Below, one piece after another: positions 15,504 to 24,953 of a DNA stretch of 54,789 bases (the stretch's first letter is position 1; each line of letters opens with the position of its first letter). Location of the stretch: assembly GCA_018669005.1 (NCBI GenBank), contig JABJAL010000049.1, positions 1 to 54,789 on the forward strand. Reading direction: 5' to 3'. A program made the translations under genes and the position numbers. A model generated the notes under the pieces. It saw only the letters and a program-made list of their open reading frames with translations. It ran no database searches and was not told where the DNA came from. The DNA is from Nitrospinaceae bacterium. GTDB taxonomy: Bacteria > UBA8248.

Positions 15504-16424
15504 ATGGAAAATTTCAAAATGAAGTTTGGTGGATATCAGGGACCGGATTCAATCCATACGGCTGCGGGTCGTTTATTTGGCTCGGAACTGACGAGCCGGG
15601 AAGATTTGTCTATTGAATTTGATTTCGAGGAAAGCATCATAGCTCGCGGTTTAAATTCTGGTGAGCTGCCTGGTATGGTTGCGTCAGGTGAATTGAATCT
15701 TTGCTACATGTCGACTGTGCGTTTTTCTAAAGACGTTCCTGAATTAGCGGTATTCGAATTGCCGTTCCTTATTAAAGACAGGGTTTCGTTGTTTGAGGCA
15801 TTGGAAGGTGCGCTTGGCGACTATTTTAAGGCTCGTATTGAAGAGGCAACGCCATTTAAGATATTAGGGTTTTGGGACAATGGTTTTCGTAATATATCCA
15901 ATAAGGTCAGGCCGATTCGCACTCCAGCAGATTGCAAAGGCATAGCGATACGAACGCAAATAAGTGATCTTCACGGTGAAGTGTTTCGAGCTTTTGGGTT
16001 TGAGCCAAGTCCCATCGATATTAAGACATTTCTCGAAACCATTGAAACGGATCGCGTTCAAGCTCAGGATAACCCACTCACAAGCATTTATATTTTTGAT
16101 ATTCACAAACATCACCACTACATCACTTTGAGCAGTCATTTTTTTGGTGTGAGCTTGTTCATATGTAATCGCCAGGTGTTTGAAAGCTGGCCCGCTGAAG
16201 TTCAAGAATCAGTGATCCAGGCCGCAGGCAAGGCGACAACGCTTCAACGAAAAATGGCAACCGAGCAAGACGAGCTCGTTTTGTCTAAGCTTGAGGCCGA
16301 AGGCAATGAGGTGATTACGCTTAACTCGGATGAGCGGAGCGCTTTTGAAAAGTCAGTAGCTCCCCTAGTGGAAAGCTATCGCAGTAAATTTGGCGCAGAG
16401 TTGTTCTCGCTTTTAGACAGCTAG
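15504..16424 (+). CDS. TRAP-type solute-binding protein (DctP family) without signal peptide
   Basis: The 306-residue sequence resembles DctP-type receptors: an N-terminal GGYQGPDSIHTAAGRLFG, the central PFKILGFWDNGFRNISN stretch and RPIRTPADCKGIAIRTQ near residue 135 with the conserved arginine that binds carboxylates, then WPAEVQESVIQAAG. Such proteins normally work in the periplasm with DctQ/DctM. Here the protein begins directly at the mature fold. An in-frame TAA lies six bases ahead of the ATG, so no export signal can be recovered upstream, and no dctQM genes are near. AAGGGGG lies just before the ATG. It may be a cytoplasmic ligand-binding protein or a non-functional orphan. Confidence 0.85.
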   Translation: MENFKMKFGGYQGPDSIHTAAGRLFGSELTSREDLSIEFDFEESIIARGLNSGELPGMVASGELNLCYMSTVRFSKDVPELAVFELPFLIKDRVSLFEALEGALGDYFKARIEEATPFKILGFWDNGFRNISNKVRPIRTPADCKGIAIRTQISDLHGEVFRAFGFEPSPIDIKTFLETIETDRVQAQDNPLTSIYIFDIHKHHHYITLSSHFFGVSLFICNRQVFESWPAEVQESVIQAAGKATTLQRKMATEQDELVLSKLEAEGNEVITLNSDERSAFEKSVAPLVESYRSKFGAELFSLLDS

Positions 16425-16546
16425 CCCGTTTGCCTCCCCAAGGTGGATAGGCCGCCGACTGTTTCCTTTCTTTCAAACCGGTTCCCGTTTAGATTGAGAA
16501 TTTTTTCGGAGAGTTCTTTGACTCTCATGGAAGAGGATGTCTGTGC

Positions 16547-17977
16547 CTAGAGCAGGGCGGGCGCCTCTTCATTCGGCACCGGGAAGGATGCAGGCCAGGA
16601 GGCCGTCAGCTCCTGGATGTAGTTCCGAATGGAGTCCGGCTCCACGCGGACGGTAAGCCCTTTCGCGGGGAAAGCATCTCCCGTCTCAATCGGGATGCGG
16701 AGCGATTTATAGACCCGGTTCATCATGTTGTAGAGAGTACACAACGCCGTAAGCTCCACTATCTCAGGGTCGCTGTAGTGCTTGCGAACCTCCTCGAAAA
16801 TGTCGTCCCGCGTCTTCGCGGTATACATGGCCACATGTTCCGCCCACAGCACCGCCGCCCGCTCCCTCGGGGAGAGAAGGGGTGAGATCATGTAATCCCC
16901 ACCGCCAATGGCGTGCGCCAAATCGTCCGTGATGCCCGCGGTCCGCCCAAGCGCCGTCATCTGCGCCAGACAATAGGCCGACTCGTTCACCCGGCTCGTC
17001 TTGAGAGCCGCCATGAGTTTCAGGCGCGTGGAGAGCCGCCCCCCAAGTCCCTCGTGCAGAATTGCCACCATAAAGGGCACCATCAGTTTGGCGACGTGGG
17101 GAATGTGGGCCCACATGCGCGCCGCGTTCGTCTTCCCTCCCAGGAACTGCTTCGCCGCCCGGAAGTAGAAGGCGGCATCGGGGTCGCTCGTAGCTGTATC
17201 GATGAGCGGCACCCTCGGCCCCTGCGCGGAGAGGCCCTCCGCCGCCCCGGGCATGAGGATTTCATCGAAGCGGGGCCCCGCTCCATTTTCGCTGCCGTTT
17301 CTTCCTGCCTCGGGCTCCCCGTCCCCGTTGGGTTGGGGGAAATCATCCGGCCACATCTCCACCAGCAGATCGAGGTAGGCGCGGATCTTGTTCGTGTCCG
17401 CCCGCACCGAGGTCTTGATCTTGTTCACCTCATCTTGGTGCTCTAGCGGGAGATGGAGGGAGTCCTGCCCCCGGTTCGAGCGGTTGAAGAAGCCGATAAT
17501 TCCCGTCAGCTCCACGAACTCGGCGTCGCTATAGTGCTTGCGCACCTCCTCGTACACGTCATCCCGGTCTCCCGCCGTGTTGCGGGTGACATGCTCCGCC
17601 CACAGCACCGCCGCCCGCTCCCTCGGGGAGAGGATAGGGGACTCCATGTATGTGTCCATGCAAATGTCAGTTACCTGATCGTCCGTGATGCCGGCCGCTT
17701 GACCAAGGGCCGTGTTGTGAGCCAGTCAGTAGGAGCAGCCGTTGAGGTGGCTCGTCTTGATAATCGCTATTTCCTTGAGCTTGTTCGAGAGGACTCCTCC
17801 TGCCGCCTCCCGGTGGAGCGCCACCCCGAAGGGCAGGTTGAACTTCACGATGTAGGGTATGTTCGCCCACGAGCGCGCTGCGTTGGGTATCCGGCCCCGC
17901 ATCCTCGTGGTCGCCTCGAAGAAACGCGCGGTCTCCCCCTGGGCAGTCTCGATATCGACCAGTTGTATTCTTGGCAT
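16547..17977 (-). CDS. Two-domain AhpD-like/carboxymuconolactone-decarboxylase-fold selenoprotein (TGA read as Sec84)
   Basis: From ATG 17977 (GGAG ahead) the frame reads 83 codons to NGCSY, a TGA at 17726-17728, then LAHNTALGQAAGITDDQ and on without break to 16547, giving 476 residues. The TGA occupies the second cysteine of the CxYCxxHN redox site, giving C-S-Y-U, and is again residue 84. Domain 1 spans about 1-215. A linker of about 40 residues rich in Pro, Gly and Glu follows, then domain 2 (about 260-470). In domain 2 the site reads ESAYCLAQM: the first cysteine and the HN pair are gone, so it is probably a structural or degenerate copy. This gives a pseudo-dimer in one chain. The likely role is peroxide or thiol redox chemistry in the cytoplasm. 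Confidence 0.82.
17693..17711 (-). promoter_or_regulatory. SECIS-like hairpin downstream of in-frame TGA
   Basis: On the minus strand, 14 bases after the TGA, GGCC-CTT pairs with AAG-C-GGCC, seven pairs with one bulged C, around the tetraloop GGTC. E. coli fdhF also presents GGUC at the apex of its SECIS. The loop starts 21 bases after the TGA. Pairing is seen; SelB recognition is inferred. Confidence 0.6.
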
Positions 17978-18340
17978 TAATTATTCTCCATTAAGGTCGA
18001 AAGCCTACATTCAACTTACAAAGTTCCTAAGTATTCATTCAGATTAATAGTTTATCGTATCAGAGGAAATAAGCCACGCTGAGTTAGTTCGGCATTAAAG
18101 TTCACACTGAAAGAATTCACGATGTGTAGTTATTTCAAAGCGTAGTGGCATTATTCATCGAAATGGTAGATTTGCCCCGAAATATACCCGAAACATTTCA
18201 GCAACAAAAATTTAATCTTAAAGTAACGTTTCTGTAATTCACCTCATATATATTCACTCAACAGTTAATAACCAATGAATTATGTTTTGCCGGATTGCCC
18301 GGCGGTTTATTTAAATTTTGAATCAGGAGGATGGTGGATT
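17978..18340. other. AT-rich divergent intergenic region
   Basis: These bases separate the minus-strand selenoprotein candidate from urtA. No gene, terminator or confident promoter was found. A sigma-54 type GG-N10-GC element, often used for urea genes, was looked for and not seen. The RBS for urtA is CAGGAGG at 18324-18330. Confidence 0.4.
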
Positions 18341-19687
18341 ATGGACAAGAAGAAAACGTTGAAGGCAGGAAAGAAGCTAGAGGCACAAAAGAGCAAAACA
18401 CTTTCCCGCCGGGATTTTTTTCAGAAAGCTGGGGCCTTTGGTTTGGGCGCGGTTGCGGCGAGCTCCTTGTCTTTTCCGAACGTGCTCCGGGCGGCCGAGC
18501 CAATTAAGGCCGGTATTCTGCATTCGCTCAGCGGCACCATGGCGATCAGTGAGGTGTCGCTCCGTGATGTGGTGCTGATGGCATTTGATGAGATTAACTC
18601 GGCGGGTGGCATCCTGGGACGACCCATTAAACCTGTGATAGTCGACCCGGCCTCAGACTGGGATCTTTTTGCCGAGAAGGCAAAGCAGCTTCTACTTAAA
18701 GACAAAGTCGATGTCACATTTGGTTGCTGGACCTCGGTGAGCCGCAAATCGGTTCTGCCGGTGTTCGAGAAAAATAACGGACTGCTCTTCTATCCTGTCC
18801 AGTATGAGGGCGAGGAGTGCTCGAGAAATGTATTTTACACGGGTGCTACACCCAACCAGCAGCTTATTCCCGCAGCTGAATATCTCATGAGCGAGGATGG
18901 CGGCGGCTTCAAAAAATTCTATCTCCTTGGGACAGATTATGTTTTCCCGAGGACGGCGAACAAGATTCTGCGCGCATTCCTTTTGGCGAAAGGTGTTCCT
19001 GCCAAGAATATTATGGAGGAATACACCCCGTTCCATCATCAGGATTATCAGACCATCGTCGGCAAGGTGAAGGCATTCGCATCAGGCGGCGACGCCGCTG
19101 TTTTGAGTACCATCAACGGCGACAGCAACGTTCCTTTCTATAAGGAGTTCTCCAACCAGGGGCTTCGCTCCGAGGATGTGCCCATCATGGCATTCAGTGT
19201 GGCCGAGGATGAACTTCGCGGTATGGATGCTAAATCCCTCGTGGGCCACCTCGCTGCCTGGAACTATTACCAGTCAATTGACACGCCGCAAAATAAAAAA
19301 TTCGTTAAAGATTTCAAAGCGTACTGCAAAAAGAAAGGTCTTCCCGGCGGGTCGAGCCGCGTGACGGACGATCCGATTGAGGCGGCCTACCTGGGTGTTC
19401 ATATCTGGAAAAAAGCGGTTGAGAAAGCGGGCACCGCTAAAGTGGATGCCGTCCGCAAAGCGGTTTATGGAACCGGGTTCGAAGCGCCGGGTGGGTACAA
19501 GAAAATCGATAAGGAAAATCACCATCTCCACAAGCCAGTTCTCATCGGTGAAATTATGAAGAACGGTCAGTTCCGCATTATCAATCAGACGAAAGGGCTC
19601 GTTAGGCCTGCTCCCTGGAGCAAGTACACGAGCCCGGACAAGGGTTGCGACTGGGTGAATCATAAGGGGACCTATAAAAAAGCTTAG
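18341..19687 (+). CDS. urtA: Urea ABC transporter substrate-binding protein UrtA
   Basis: UrtA is the periplasmic urea receptor. The 448-residue product carries a twin-arginine signal (SRRDFFQKAGAFGLGAVAAS, about residues 25-45, cut near VLRAAE), which implies export in folded form by the Tat system. The mature protein shows family landmarks: IKAGILHSLSGTMAISE, NSAGGILGRPIKPV, FGCWTSVSRKSVLPVFE, LLFYPVQYEGEECS and NYYQSIDTPQNK. I chose ATG 18341, with CAGGAGG ten bases ahead; the frame continues 22 codons further up without a better start. It heads urtABCDE followed by the urease genes, so the substrate assignment is strong. Confidence 0.95.
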   Translation: MDKKKTLKAGKKLEAQKSKTLSRRDFFQKAGAFGLGAVAASSLSFPNVLRAAEPIKAGILHSLSGTMAISEVSLRDVVLMAFDEINSAGGILGRPIKPVIVDPASDWDLFAEKAKQLLLKDKVDVTFGCWTSVSRKSVLPVFEKNNGLLFYPVQYEGEECSRNVFYTGATPNQQLIPAAEYLMSEDGGGFKKFYLLGTDYVFPRTANKILRAFLLAKGVPAKNIMEEYTPFHHQDYQTIVGKVKAFASGGDAAVLSTINGDSNVPFYKEFSNQGLRSEDVPIMAFSVAEDELRGMDAKSLVGHLAAWNYYQSIDTPQNKKFVKDFKAYCKKKGLPGGSSRVTDDPIEAAYLGVHIWKKAVEKAGTAKVDAVRKAVYGTGFEAPGGYKKIDKENHHLHKPVLIGEIMKNGQFRIINQTKGLVRPAPWSKYTSPDKGCDWVNHKGTYKKA

Positions 19688-19700
19688 TAATTACATTCGA

Positions 19701-19740
19701 TTCGGCGGGGAGGGGCCGCGTGCGACCTCTTCCCGCCGAA
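19701..19740 (+). terminator. Stem-loop after urtA
   Basis: TTCGGCGGG pairs with CCCGCCGAA, extended by GAGG/CCTC, between urtA and urtB. It is followed by A rather than T, so it more likely stabilises the 3' end of the abundant urtA message than fully terminates. Confidence 0.5.
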
Positions 19741-19836
19741 AAAATTGAATATTTGCCACTGCCGGCTGCAGTAGCGATTTGATGGAAGGGTCACCGGGAA
19801 TATTTCGGTGCCGAATAACCCTTGGAGGAGGGAGCA

Positions 19837-21591
19837 GTGAAACAAGCCGGATATATGGCATCTCGCCTGATGCTGAAGGGCTATTTGGCGCGGATAAAAG
19901 TATTGCTCATTTTACTCTTGGTATTTTGTTTTTTGGGAATCCAGGAGGTGGGTGATGCCAGGGCCGCGCAGGCACCCTCAGATACTCAGGCAGAGATTGC
20001 CGAACTTATAACGAAAAGCCGAAAAAAAAGAAAAGAGGCTGCGCTTTCCCTCGCGAGGCGTGGTGACCCAATGTTGTTGTCCCTCCTCTTAGCGCTTCGC
20101 GAGGGCAGCCTCTATGCTTGGAAGCCTAGTGGGGGGGGTATAAAGGTCGTCATCGGCGGTGACGTTCTTAAAAAAGGGGATGAGGAATTCGTTCCCCTCT
20201 TTGAGGCCTACTCGAAAGCACCGTTGAAGGACTCTAGCGGCAAGCCGCTTCTCATCCCCACAAGTCAACTTCAGGAAATTCGAGCAGGCCGGCGAATTCG
20301 GCGGGCGATACGTCCCTACATCAGTCGCTTAAAGAATTCCGCCCAGCTTCTTTCTCCGGATCCAAATGTCAGGCGGGCCGCCGCGACGCGTATGGCCCGG
20401 CTCGGCGATCCGAAACTCATCCCCATTTTACGAAAATCCGCGGCCTCAGAATCTCACTGGCTCAGCCGTAATGCCCTTGAGGCGGCCATTGCCCTAATCG
20501 AAATGAAGGACGCTGATGCTAAAATCCGCCAGGCTGCGGCGAAAAAACTTGGAGAGATAAAGGCCCTGAACGCGGTCGGCGACTTGAAAACCGCCGCAGG
20601 GCTGGCCGATGGGAATAAAGGAGACGCGGTCCCCGCCGTTCGGGCTGAGGCGAAAAATGCGGTCAATGAAATAGAATATTACCAGAGCTGGACATCGTTT
20701 ATCGACACGCTGTTTCGGGGGATGAGCCTCGGCTCTATCCTTCTTTTAATGGCTCTGGGGCTGGCGATTGTTTTTGGACTCATGGGCGTTATTAACATGG
20801 CCCACGGCGAGTTGATGATGATCGGCGCCTACGCGACATTTGTTGTTCAAGGTCTTTTCATATCCTATCTCCCGGAAAATTTATTTGGCTTCTACTTTAT
20901 TATGGCCCTCCCGGCGGCTTTCGCGGCGGCGGCTCTTGTGGGCTATCTCATGGAAGTTTCCATCATCCGGCATCTCTACGGGAGGCCGTCAGAGACGCTC
21001 CTGACAACCTGGGGCATCAGCCTGGTTCTACAGCAGGCGGTCCGACAAGTATTCGGGGCGCAGAATGTTGATGTGAAAGCCCCCTCATGGCTGAGTGGCG
21101 GCTATCACCTAATGATTGGTGTTCAGTTTCCCTATAATCGACTTTTTATAGTTTTGTTGGCCCTTGTCTGTGTCGTGGGGACGTATACATTCCTGTTCCG
21201 AACCTGGGCGGGTATGCGCATCAGGGCAGTTACTCAAAACCGGGAGATGAGCACCTGTTTAGGTGTCTCCTCGAGGCGGGTGGATGCCTGGACATTTGCC
21301 TTTGGCGCCGGCCTTGCCGGTCTCGCCGGGGCGGCGTTAAGCCAGGTGGGCAACGTGGGGCCCGACCTCGGGCAAAACTACATTGTTGACTCTTTCATGG
21401 TCGTCGTCACGGGAGGCGTGGGCAAGTTGATGGGGAGCATCGTCGCTGGCCTTGGCCTTGGCGGGATGAACAAGTTGCTTGAGCCCGCGATGGGCGCCGT
21501 GTTCAGCAAGGTCATGATTTTGATGCTGATCATATTATTTCTACAGCGGCGGCCCGAGGGTTTGTTCGCCACCAGAGCGCGGGGGGCTTAA
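19837..21591 (+). CDS. urtB: Urea ABC transporter permease UrtB
   Basis: UrtB is one of two branched-chain-type permeases that form the urea channel. After a signal-like N-terminal segment (VLLILLLVFCFLGIQEVGDARA) there is a long extra region, about residues 40-280, with HEAT-like alpha repeats (PNVRRAAATRMARLGDPKLI and KIRQAAAKKLGEIKALNAVG) that is common in UrtB. The LivH-like membrane domain follows (from about 290), including GVINMAHGELMMIGAYATFV. The start is GTG 19837 after GGAGGAGGGAG; TTG 19822 is less likely. It is co-directional with urtC, which begins two bases after its stop. Confidence 0.94.
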   Translation: MKQAGYMASRLMLKGYLARIKVLLILLLVFCFLGIQEVGDARAAQAPSDTQAEIAELITKSRKKRKEAALSLARRGDPMLLSLLLALREGSLYAWKPSGGGIKVVIGGDVLKKGDEEFVPLFEAYSKAPLKDSSGKPLLIPTSQLQEIRAGRRIRRAIRPYISRLKNSAQLLSPDPNVRRAAATRMARLGDPKLIPILRKSAASESHWLSRNALEAAIALIEMKDADAKIRQAAAKKLGEIKALNAVGDLKTAAGLADGNKGDAVPAVRAEAKNAVNEIEYYQSWTSFIDTLFRGMSLGSILLLMALGLAIVFGLMGVINMAHGELMMIGAYATFVVQGLFISYLPENLFGFYFIMALPAAFAAAALVGYLMEVSIIRHLYGRPSETLLTTWGISLVLQQAVRQVFGAQNVDVKAPSWLSGGYHLMIGVQFPYNRLFIVLLALVCVVGTYTFLFRTWAGMRIRAVTQNREMSTCLGVSSRRVDAWTFAFGAGLAGLAGAALSQVGNVGPDLGQNYIVDSFMVVVTGGVGKLMGSIVAGLGLGGMNKLLEPAMGAVFSKVMILMLIILFLQRRPEGLFATRARGA

Positions 21592-21593
21592 GC

Positions 21594-22769
21594 GTGCAAA
21601 GAGAGTTGATAAGCGAAAGACTGGAGCAAAAATTAGGGGGCGTGCTTCTCATCGCAGTTGCGCTGTTCTTTGTGGTGATTATGCCTTCTCTAAACGCCTT
21701 TACCGCGCCCGATTCAATGCTGCACATCTCGGGATTTACGCTTAATCTTTTCGGGAAGTATCTTGCCTATGCCATCCTCGCGCTAGGCCTGGATCTCATA
21801 TGGGGCTACACGGGCATCCTGAGCCTGGGCCATGGGATTTTCTTCGGTCTGGGTGCTTACTGCATGGGGATGTATCTTGCCCTGGCTATCGGCGCCGAGG
21901 GTGTTTACAAGAGTGCTCTGCCGGATTTCATGGTTTGGAATCAGGTGAAGGAGTTGCCTTTTTTCTGGAAGCCGTTTCATTCATTTTCTTTTACCTTGGT
22001 CGCCGTTGTTGTCGTTCCCGCAATATTCGCGGCGGGGTTCGGATTCCTGGTGTTTCGGACCCGGATCCGAGGCGTTTATTTTGCCATTATTACCCAGGCG
22101 CTAGCTCTTTCGGCATGGCTCGTTTTTAACCGAAACGAAATGAATCTGGGCGGAACCAACGGTCTGACCGGGTTCAAAAAAATATTGGGATTTGAGCTTG
22201 GTAGCGCGGGGACACAGCGAGGGCTCTATATCGTTACGGCGGTTGTGCTCTGCGCGGCCTATCTTTTATGCCGGTGGATTGTGAACTCGCGGGCGGGAAG
22301 GATACTTCTCGCCATTCGCGATGCAGAGAGCCGGGTGCTTTATTCGGGATATACGCCCTCGAACTACAAACTATTCGTATTCACGGTTTCAGCCGCGCTT
22401 GCTGGAGTTGCCGGGGCGCTCTATGCCCCCCAGGTGGGGATTATCACACCGGGCCGCATTGGTGTTCTTCCCTCGATTGAAATGGTTATCTGGGTGGCTG
22501 TCGGCGGCCGGGGCACTTTGATTGGGGCCATCATTGGTGCGATCAGCGTGAACTGGGCCCGGAGCTACCTGACATCCAATGTTCCGGACTATTGGCTTTA
22601 TTTCCAGGGCGGCATGTTTATTTTAGTGGTTCACTATATGCCCGATGGCATTGTCGGGTTGGCTCGTAGGTTTTCGGAGTTCGTGAAAAAGCTGATCTCC
22701 AAGCGAAGCCTCGCCACGCAGGTGCCCCCGGGCGATCCTGCGGCGGCAAGGGACTGGGAGCGAAATTAA
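21594..22769 (+). CDS. urtC: Urea ABC transporter permease UrtC
   Basis: This is the second permease of the urea importer, LivM-like, 391 residues with about ten helices. Landmarks are YAILALGLDLIWGYTGILSL with GHGIFFGLGAY (about 55-85), RTRIRGVYFAIITQAL near 160, NLGGTNGLTGF near 185 and YSGYTPSNYKLFVFTVSAAL near 250. It starts with GTG 21594, two bases after urtB, and ends where urtD begins, so translation is probably coupled. Confidence 0.95.
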   Translation: MQRELISERLEQKLGGVLLIAVALFFVVIMPSLNAFTAPDSMLHISGFTLNLFGKYLAYAILALGLDLIWGYTGILSLGHGIFFGLGAYCMGMYLALAIGAEGVYKSALPDFMVWNQVKELPFFWKPFHSFSFTLVAVVVVPAIFAAGFGFLVFRTRIRGVYFAIITQALALSAWLVFNRNEMNLGGTNGLTGFKKILGFELGSAGTQRGLYIVTAVVLCAAYLLCRWIVNSRAGRILLAIRDAESRVLYSGYTPSNYKLFVFTVSAALAGVAGALYAPQVGIITPGRIGVLPSIEMVIWVAVGGRGTLIGAIIGAISVNWARSYLTSNVPDYWLYFQGGMFILVVHYMPDGIVGLARRFSEFVKKLISKRSLATQVPPGDPAAARDWERN

Positions 22770-23513
22770 ATGGCCAATACTATTCTTTTTATGGAAGATG
22801 TTTCAGTTAGCTTCGATGGGTTCAAGGCGCTGAATAAGCTTAATTTTTCTGTCGATTATGGCGAGTTGCGCTGTGTTATCGGGCCGAACGGGGCGGGCAA
22901 ATCGACTATGCTCGATGTGGTGACTGGAAAAATCAGGCCTGATACGGGGAGTGTTATTTTTAAAGAAACCACGCATCTCGATCGGATGCAGCAAGAGGAA
23001 ATAGCCAATGCCGGAATTGGCCGAAAATTCCAGACGCCCACGATTTATGAAAACCTGACGGTTAGGGATAATCTTGAGCTATCGGCGAAACAGGACAAAA
23101 CGGTGAAGTCCATGCTCTTTGGTGGCATGTCTGGCTCTGTTGGCGGCAAGGTGAACGAGGTGCTTGATGTTATCGGTCTTGAGGATAAACAGTATTGGCG
23201 GGCCGGTCTTCTGGCGCACGGCGAAAAACAGTGGCTTGAAATTGGTATGGTGGTTGTGCAGGATCCAGATCTCCTCCTTGTTGATGAGCCGGTTGCGGGA
23301 ATGTCTGAGAGCGAGACGGAAAATACCGCAATTTTGTTAAAACGAATTGCCGAGGAGCGTTCCGTGTTGGTGATTGAACATGATATGAATTTTGTGCGCG
23401 AAATAGCAAAGCGAGTGACCGTACTTCATGAAGGTGCTGTTATCTGCGAGGGGTCTATCGATCACGTACACGCAGATGCACAGGTCATCGAGCTTTATCT
23501 GGGCAGGGGGTGA
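22770..23513 (+). CDS. urtD: Urea ABC transporter ATPase UrtD
   Basis: This is the LivG-like ATPase of the urea importer, 247 residues. Walker A is GPNGAGKST (about 38-46), the Q-loop region is GRKFQTPTIYENLTVRDNLE, the ABC signature is degenerate (LLAHGEKQWLEIGMVV), Walker B is LLLVDEPVAGMS and the switch is VIEHDMNFVREIA. The LAHGEKQWLEIG form is typical of UrtD. The ATG directly follows the urtC stop. Confidence 0.95.
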   Translation: MANTILFMEDVSVSFDGFKALNKLNFSVDYGELRCVIGPNGAGKSTMLDVVTGKIRPDTGSVIFKETTHLDRMQQEEIANAGIGRKFQTPTIYENLTVRDNLELSAKQDKTVKSMLFGGMSGSVGGKVNEVLDVIGLEDKQYWRAGLLAHGEKQWLEIGMVVVQDPDLLLVDEPVAGMSESETENTAILLKRIAEERSVLVIEHDMNFVREIAKRVTVLHEGAVICEGSIDHVHADAQVIELYLGRG

Positions 23514-23518
23514 GGTAA

Positions 23519-24214
23519 GTGCTTCAGGTAGAAAATCTCAATACATATTATGGCGAGAGTCATATTTTGCGCGGGTTGAATTTCAGGGTGGAACCCGGCG
23601 AGATAGCCGGACTTATTGGCCGCAACGGGATGGGAAAGACGACGTTTCTCAAGTCGGTTGTCGGTCTCCTGAAGCCGCGCGAGGGAAGTATTCATTTCAA
23701 TGGAGTCGACATCACCCGCCTGCGCCCCGAGGCACGCGCCAGGCTCGGTATCGCCTATGTCCCGCAGGGTCGAGAGATTTTTCCACAACTCTCGGTTCAC
23801 GAAAATCTTCTCCTGGGGCTTGAGGCCCATCCCGAGCGCCCGAAGAAATATGAAGAGGATGTGTTCGAACTCTTTCCTGTCTTAAAGGATATGCTCAAAC
23901 GAAAAGGCGGGGTTTTGAGCGGTGGCCAGCAACAGCAGCTTGCCATTGCCCGGGCGATGGTTGGGAAACCGAAACTCCTTTTGCTCGATGAGCCCACTGA
24001 GGGAATTCAGCCCTCCATAATAATTGAAATTGAAAAAATCCTCTGGAAGCTCAAGGAGCGCGGGGATGTCGGTATTCTTCTTGTCGAGCAGTATCTTGAA
24101 TTCGCCTGGCGGCTCTCGGATCGTTATTACGTCATAGAAAAAGGTGAATTCACGGCAGAAGGGGCGGCGGAAGGCGAGTGTGACGATACGGTTCTTGAGC
24201 GTTTGACGGCATGA
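23519..24214 (+). CDS. urtE: Urea ABC transporter ATPase UrtE
   Basis: This is the LivF-like second ATPase, 231 residues. Walker A is GRNGMGKTT, the signature is LSGGQQQQLAIARAM, Walker B is LLLLDEPTEGIQPSII, and the switch is LVEQYLEFA. GIQPSII after Walker B is a usual UrtE mark. It starts with GTG 23519, six bases after urtD (GGGGTGAGG overlapping). ureA begins 50 bases later, joining transport and hydrolysis in one transcription unit. Confidence 0.95.
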   Translation: MLQVENLNTYYGESHILRGLNFRVEPGEIAGLIGRNGMGKTTFLKSVVGLLKPREGSIHFNGVDITRLRPEARARLGIAYVPQGREIFPQLSVHENLLLGLEAHPERPKKYEEDVFELFPVLKDMLKRKGGVLSGGQQQQLAIARAMVGKPKLLLLDEPTEGIQPSIIIEIEKILWKLKERGDVGILLVEQYLEFAWRLSDRYYVIEKGEFTAEGAAEGECDDTVLERLTA

Positions 24215-24263
24215 TTCATGACGATAAATTTTTTAGCAACTTTTTAAAGTCAGGGGAGGGACT

Positions 24264-24566
24264 ATGCATCTAACCCCAAGAGAGCAAGAAAAACTTCTCA
24301 TCTTTGTTGCGGCCGAGCTTTCCAGGAAAAGGAAAGACAGGGGCGTCAAACTCAACTACCCCGAGGCGGTTAGCTTGATCACGGCGGAGGTTCTCGAGGG
24401 CGCACGGGACGGAAGATCCGTCGCCGAGCTCATGCAATTTGGCACAACGATCCTCACCCGTGACGATGTGATGGAAGGCGTTCCCGAGATGATCCACGAA
24501 GTTCAAGTCGAGGGAACGTTTCCCGATGGGACAAAGCTCGTAACCGTTCACGATCCGATTCGCTAA
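24264..24566 (+). CDS. ureA: Urease gamma subunit
   Basis: This 100-residue subunit is one of three that form the (UreABC)3 enzyme, which hydrolyses urea to ammonia and carbamate. It begins [20 protein letters not shown] and has [20 protein letters not shown] and the conserved end [23 protein letters not shown] precedes the ATG. It is a separate gamma subunit, not fused to beta as in Helicobacter. Confidence 0.97.
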   Translation: MHLTPREQEKLLIFVAAELSRKRKDRGVKLNYPEAVSLITAEVLEGARDGRSVAELMQFGTTILTRDDVMEGVPEMIHEVQVEGTFPDGTKLVTVHDPIR

Positions 24567-24578
24567 GAAGGAGCAGAA

Positions 24579-24953
24579 ATGATTCCCGGTGAATATGTTG
24601 TTGGCGAGGGCGAGATCGTCCTGAACGAGGGAAGGCGGTCCACGACACTTGTCGTTGCCAACAGGGGCGACCGGCCTATTCAGGTTGGCTCGCATTTTCA
24701 TTTCTTCGAGGTGAATCAGTTTTTGGATTTCGACCGGGATGCTGCTTTCGGCATGCGTCTGGATATTCCGGCTGGAACGGCCGTGCGATTCGAGCCAGGG
24801 GACGAGAAGGAGGCCGAACTGGTCGAGTTCGGCGGCGCACGCCGGGTCTTGGGCCTGAACGCGCTGACGGATGGAGAGATTGACGATGCTGGCGTAAAAG
24901 AGCAGGCCCTTAAGAATGCTAATAGAGAAGGCTACAGGGGGGCTAATTCATGA
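24579..24953 (+). CDS. ureB: Urease beta subunit
   Basis: This is a 124-residue beta subunit with the family start [20 protein letters not shown], then [20 protein letters not shown] near residue 26-45 and the turn [20 protein letters not shown]. The C-terminus is a little longer than the common 101-110 residues ([18 protein letters not shown]). Its stop overlaps the ureC start (ATGA), so the two are translationally coupled. Confidence 0.97.
   Translation: MIPGEYVVGEGEIVLNEGRRSTTLVVANRGDRPIQVGSHFHFFEVNQFLDFDRDAAFGMRLDIPAGTAVRFEPGDEKEAELVEFGGARRVLGLNALTDGEIDDAGVKEQALKNANREGYRGANS

Noticed and set aside
17978-18340. Sigma-54/NtrC promoter before urtA
   Set aside because: TGG and TTGC elements occur but never with the GG-N10-GC spacing.
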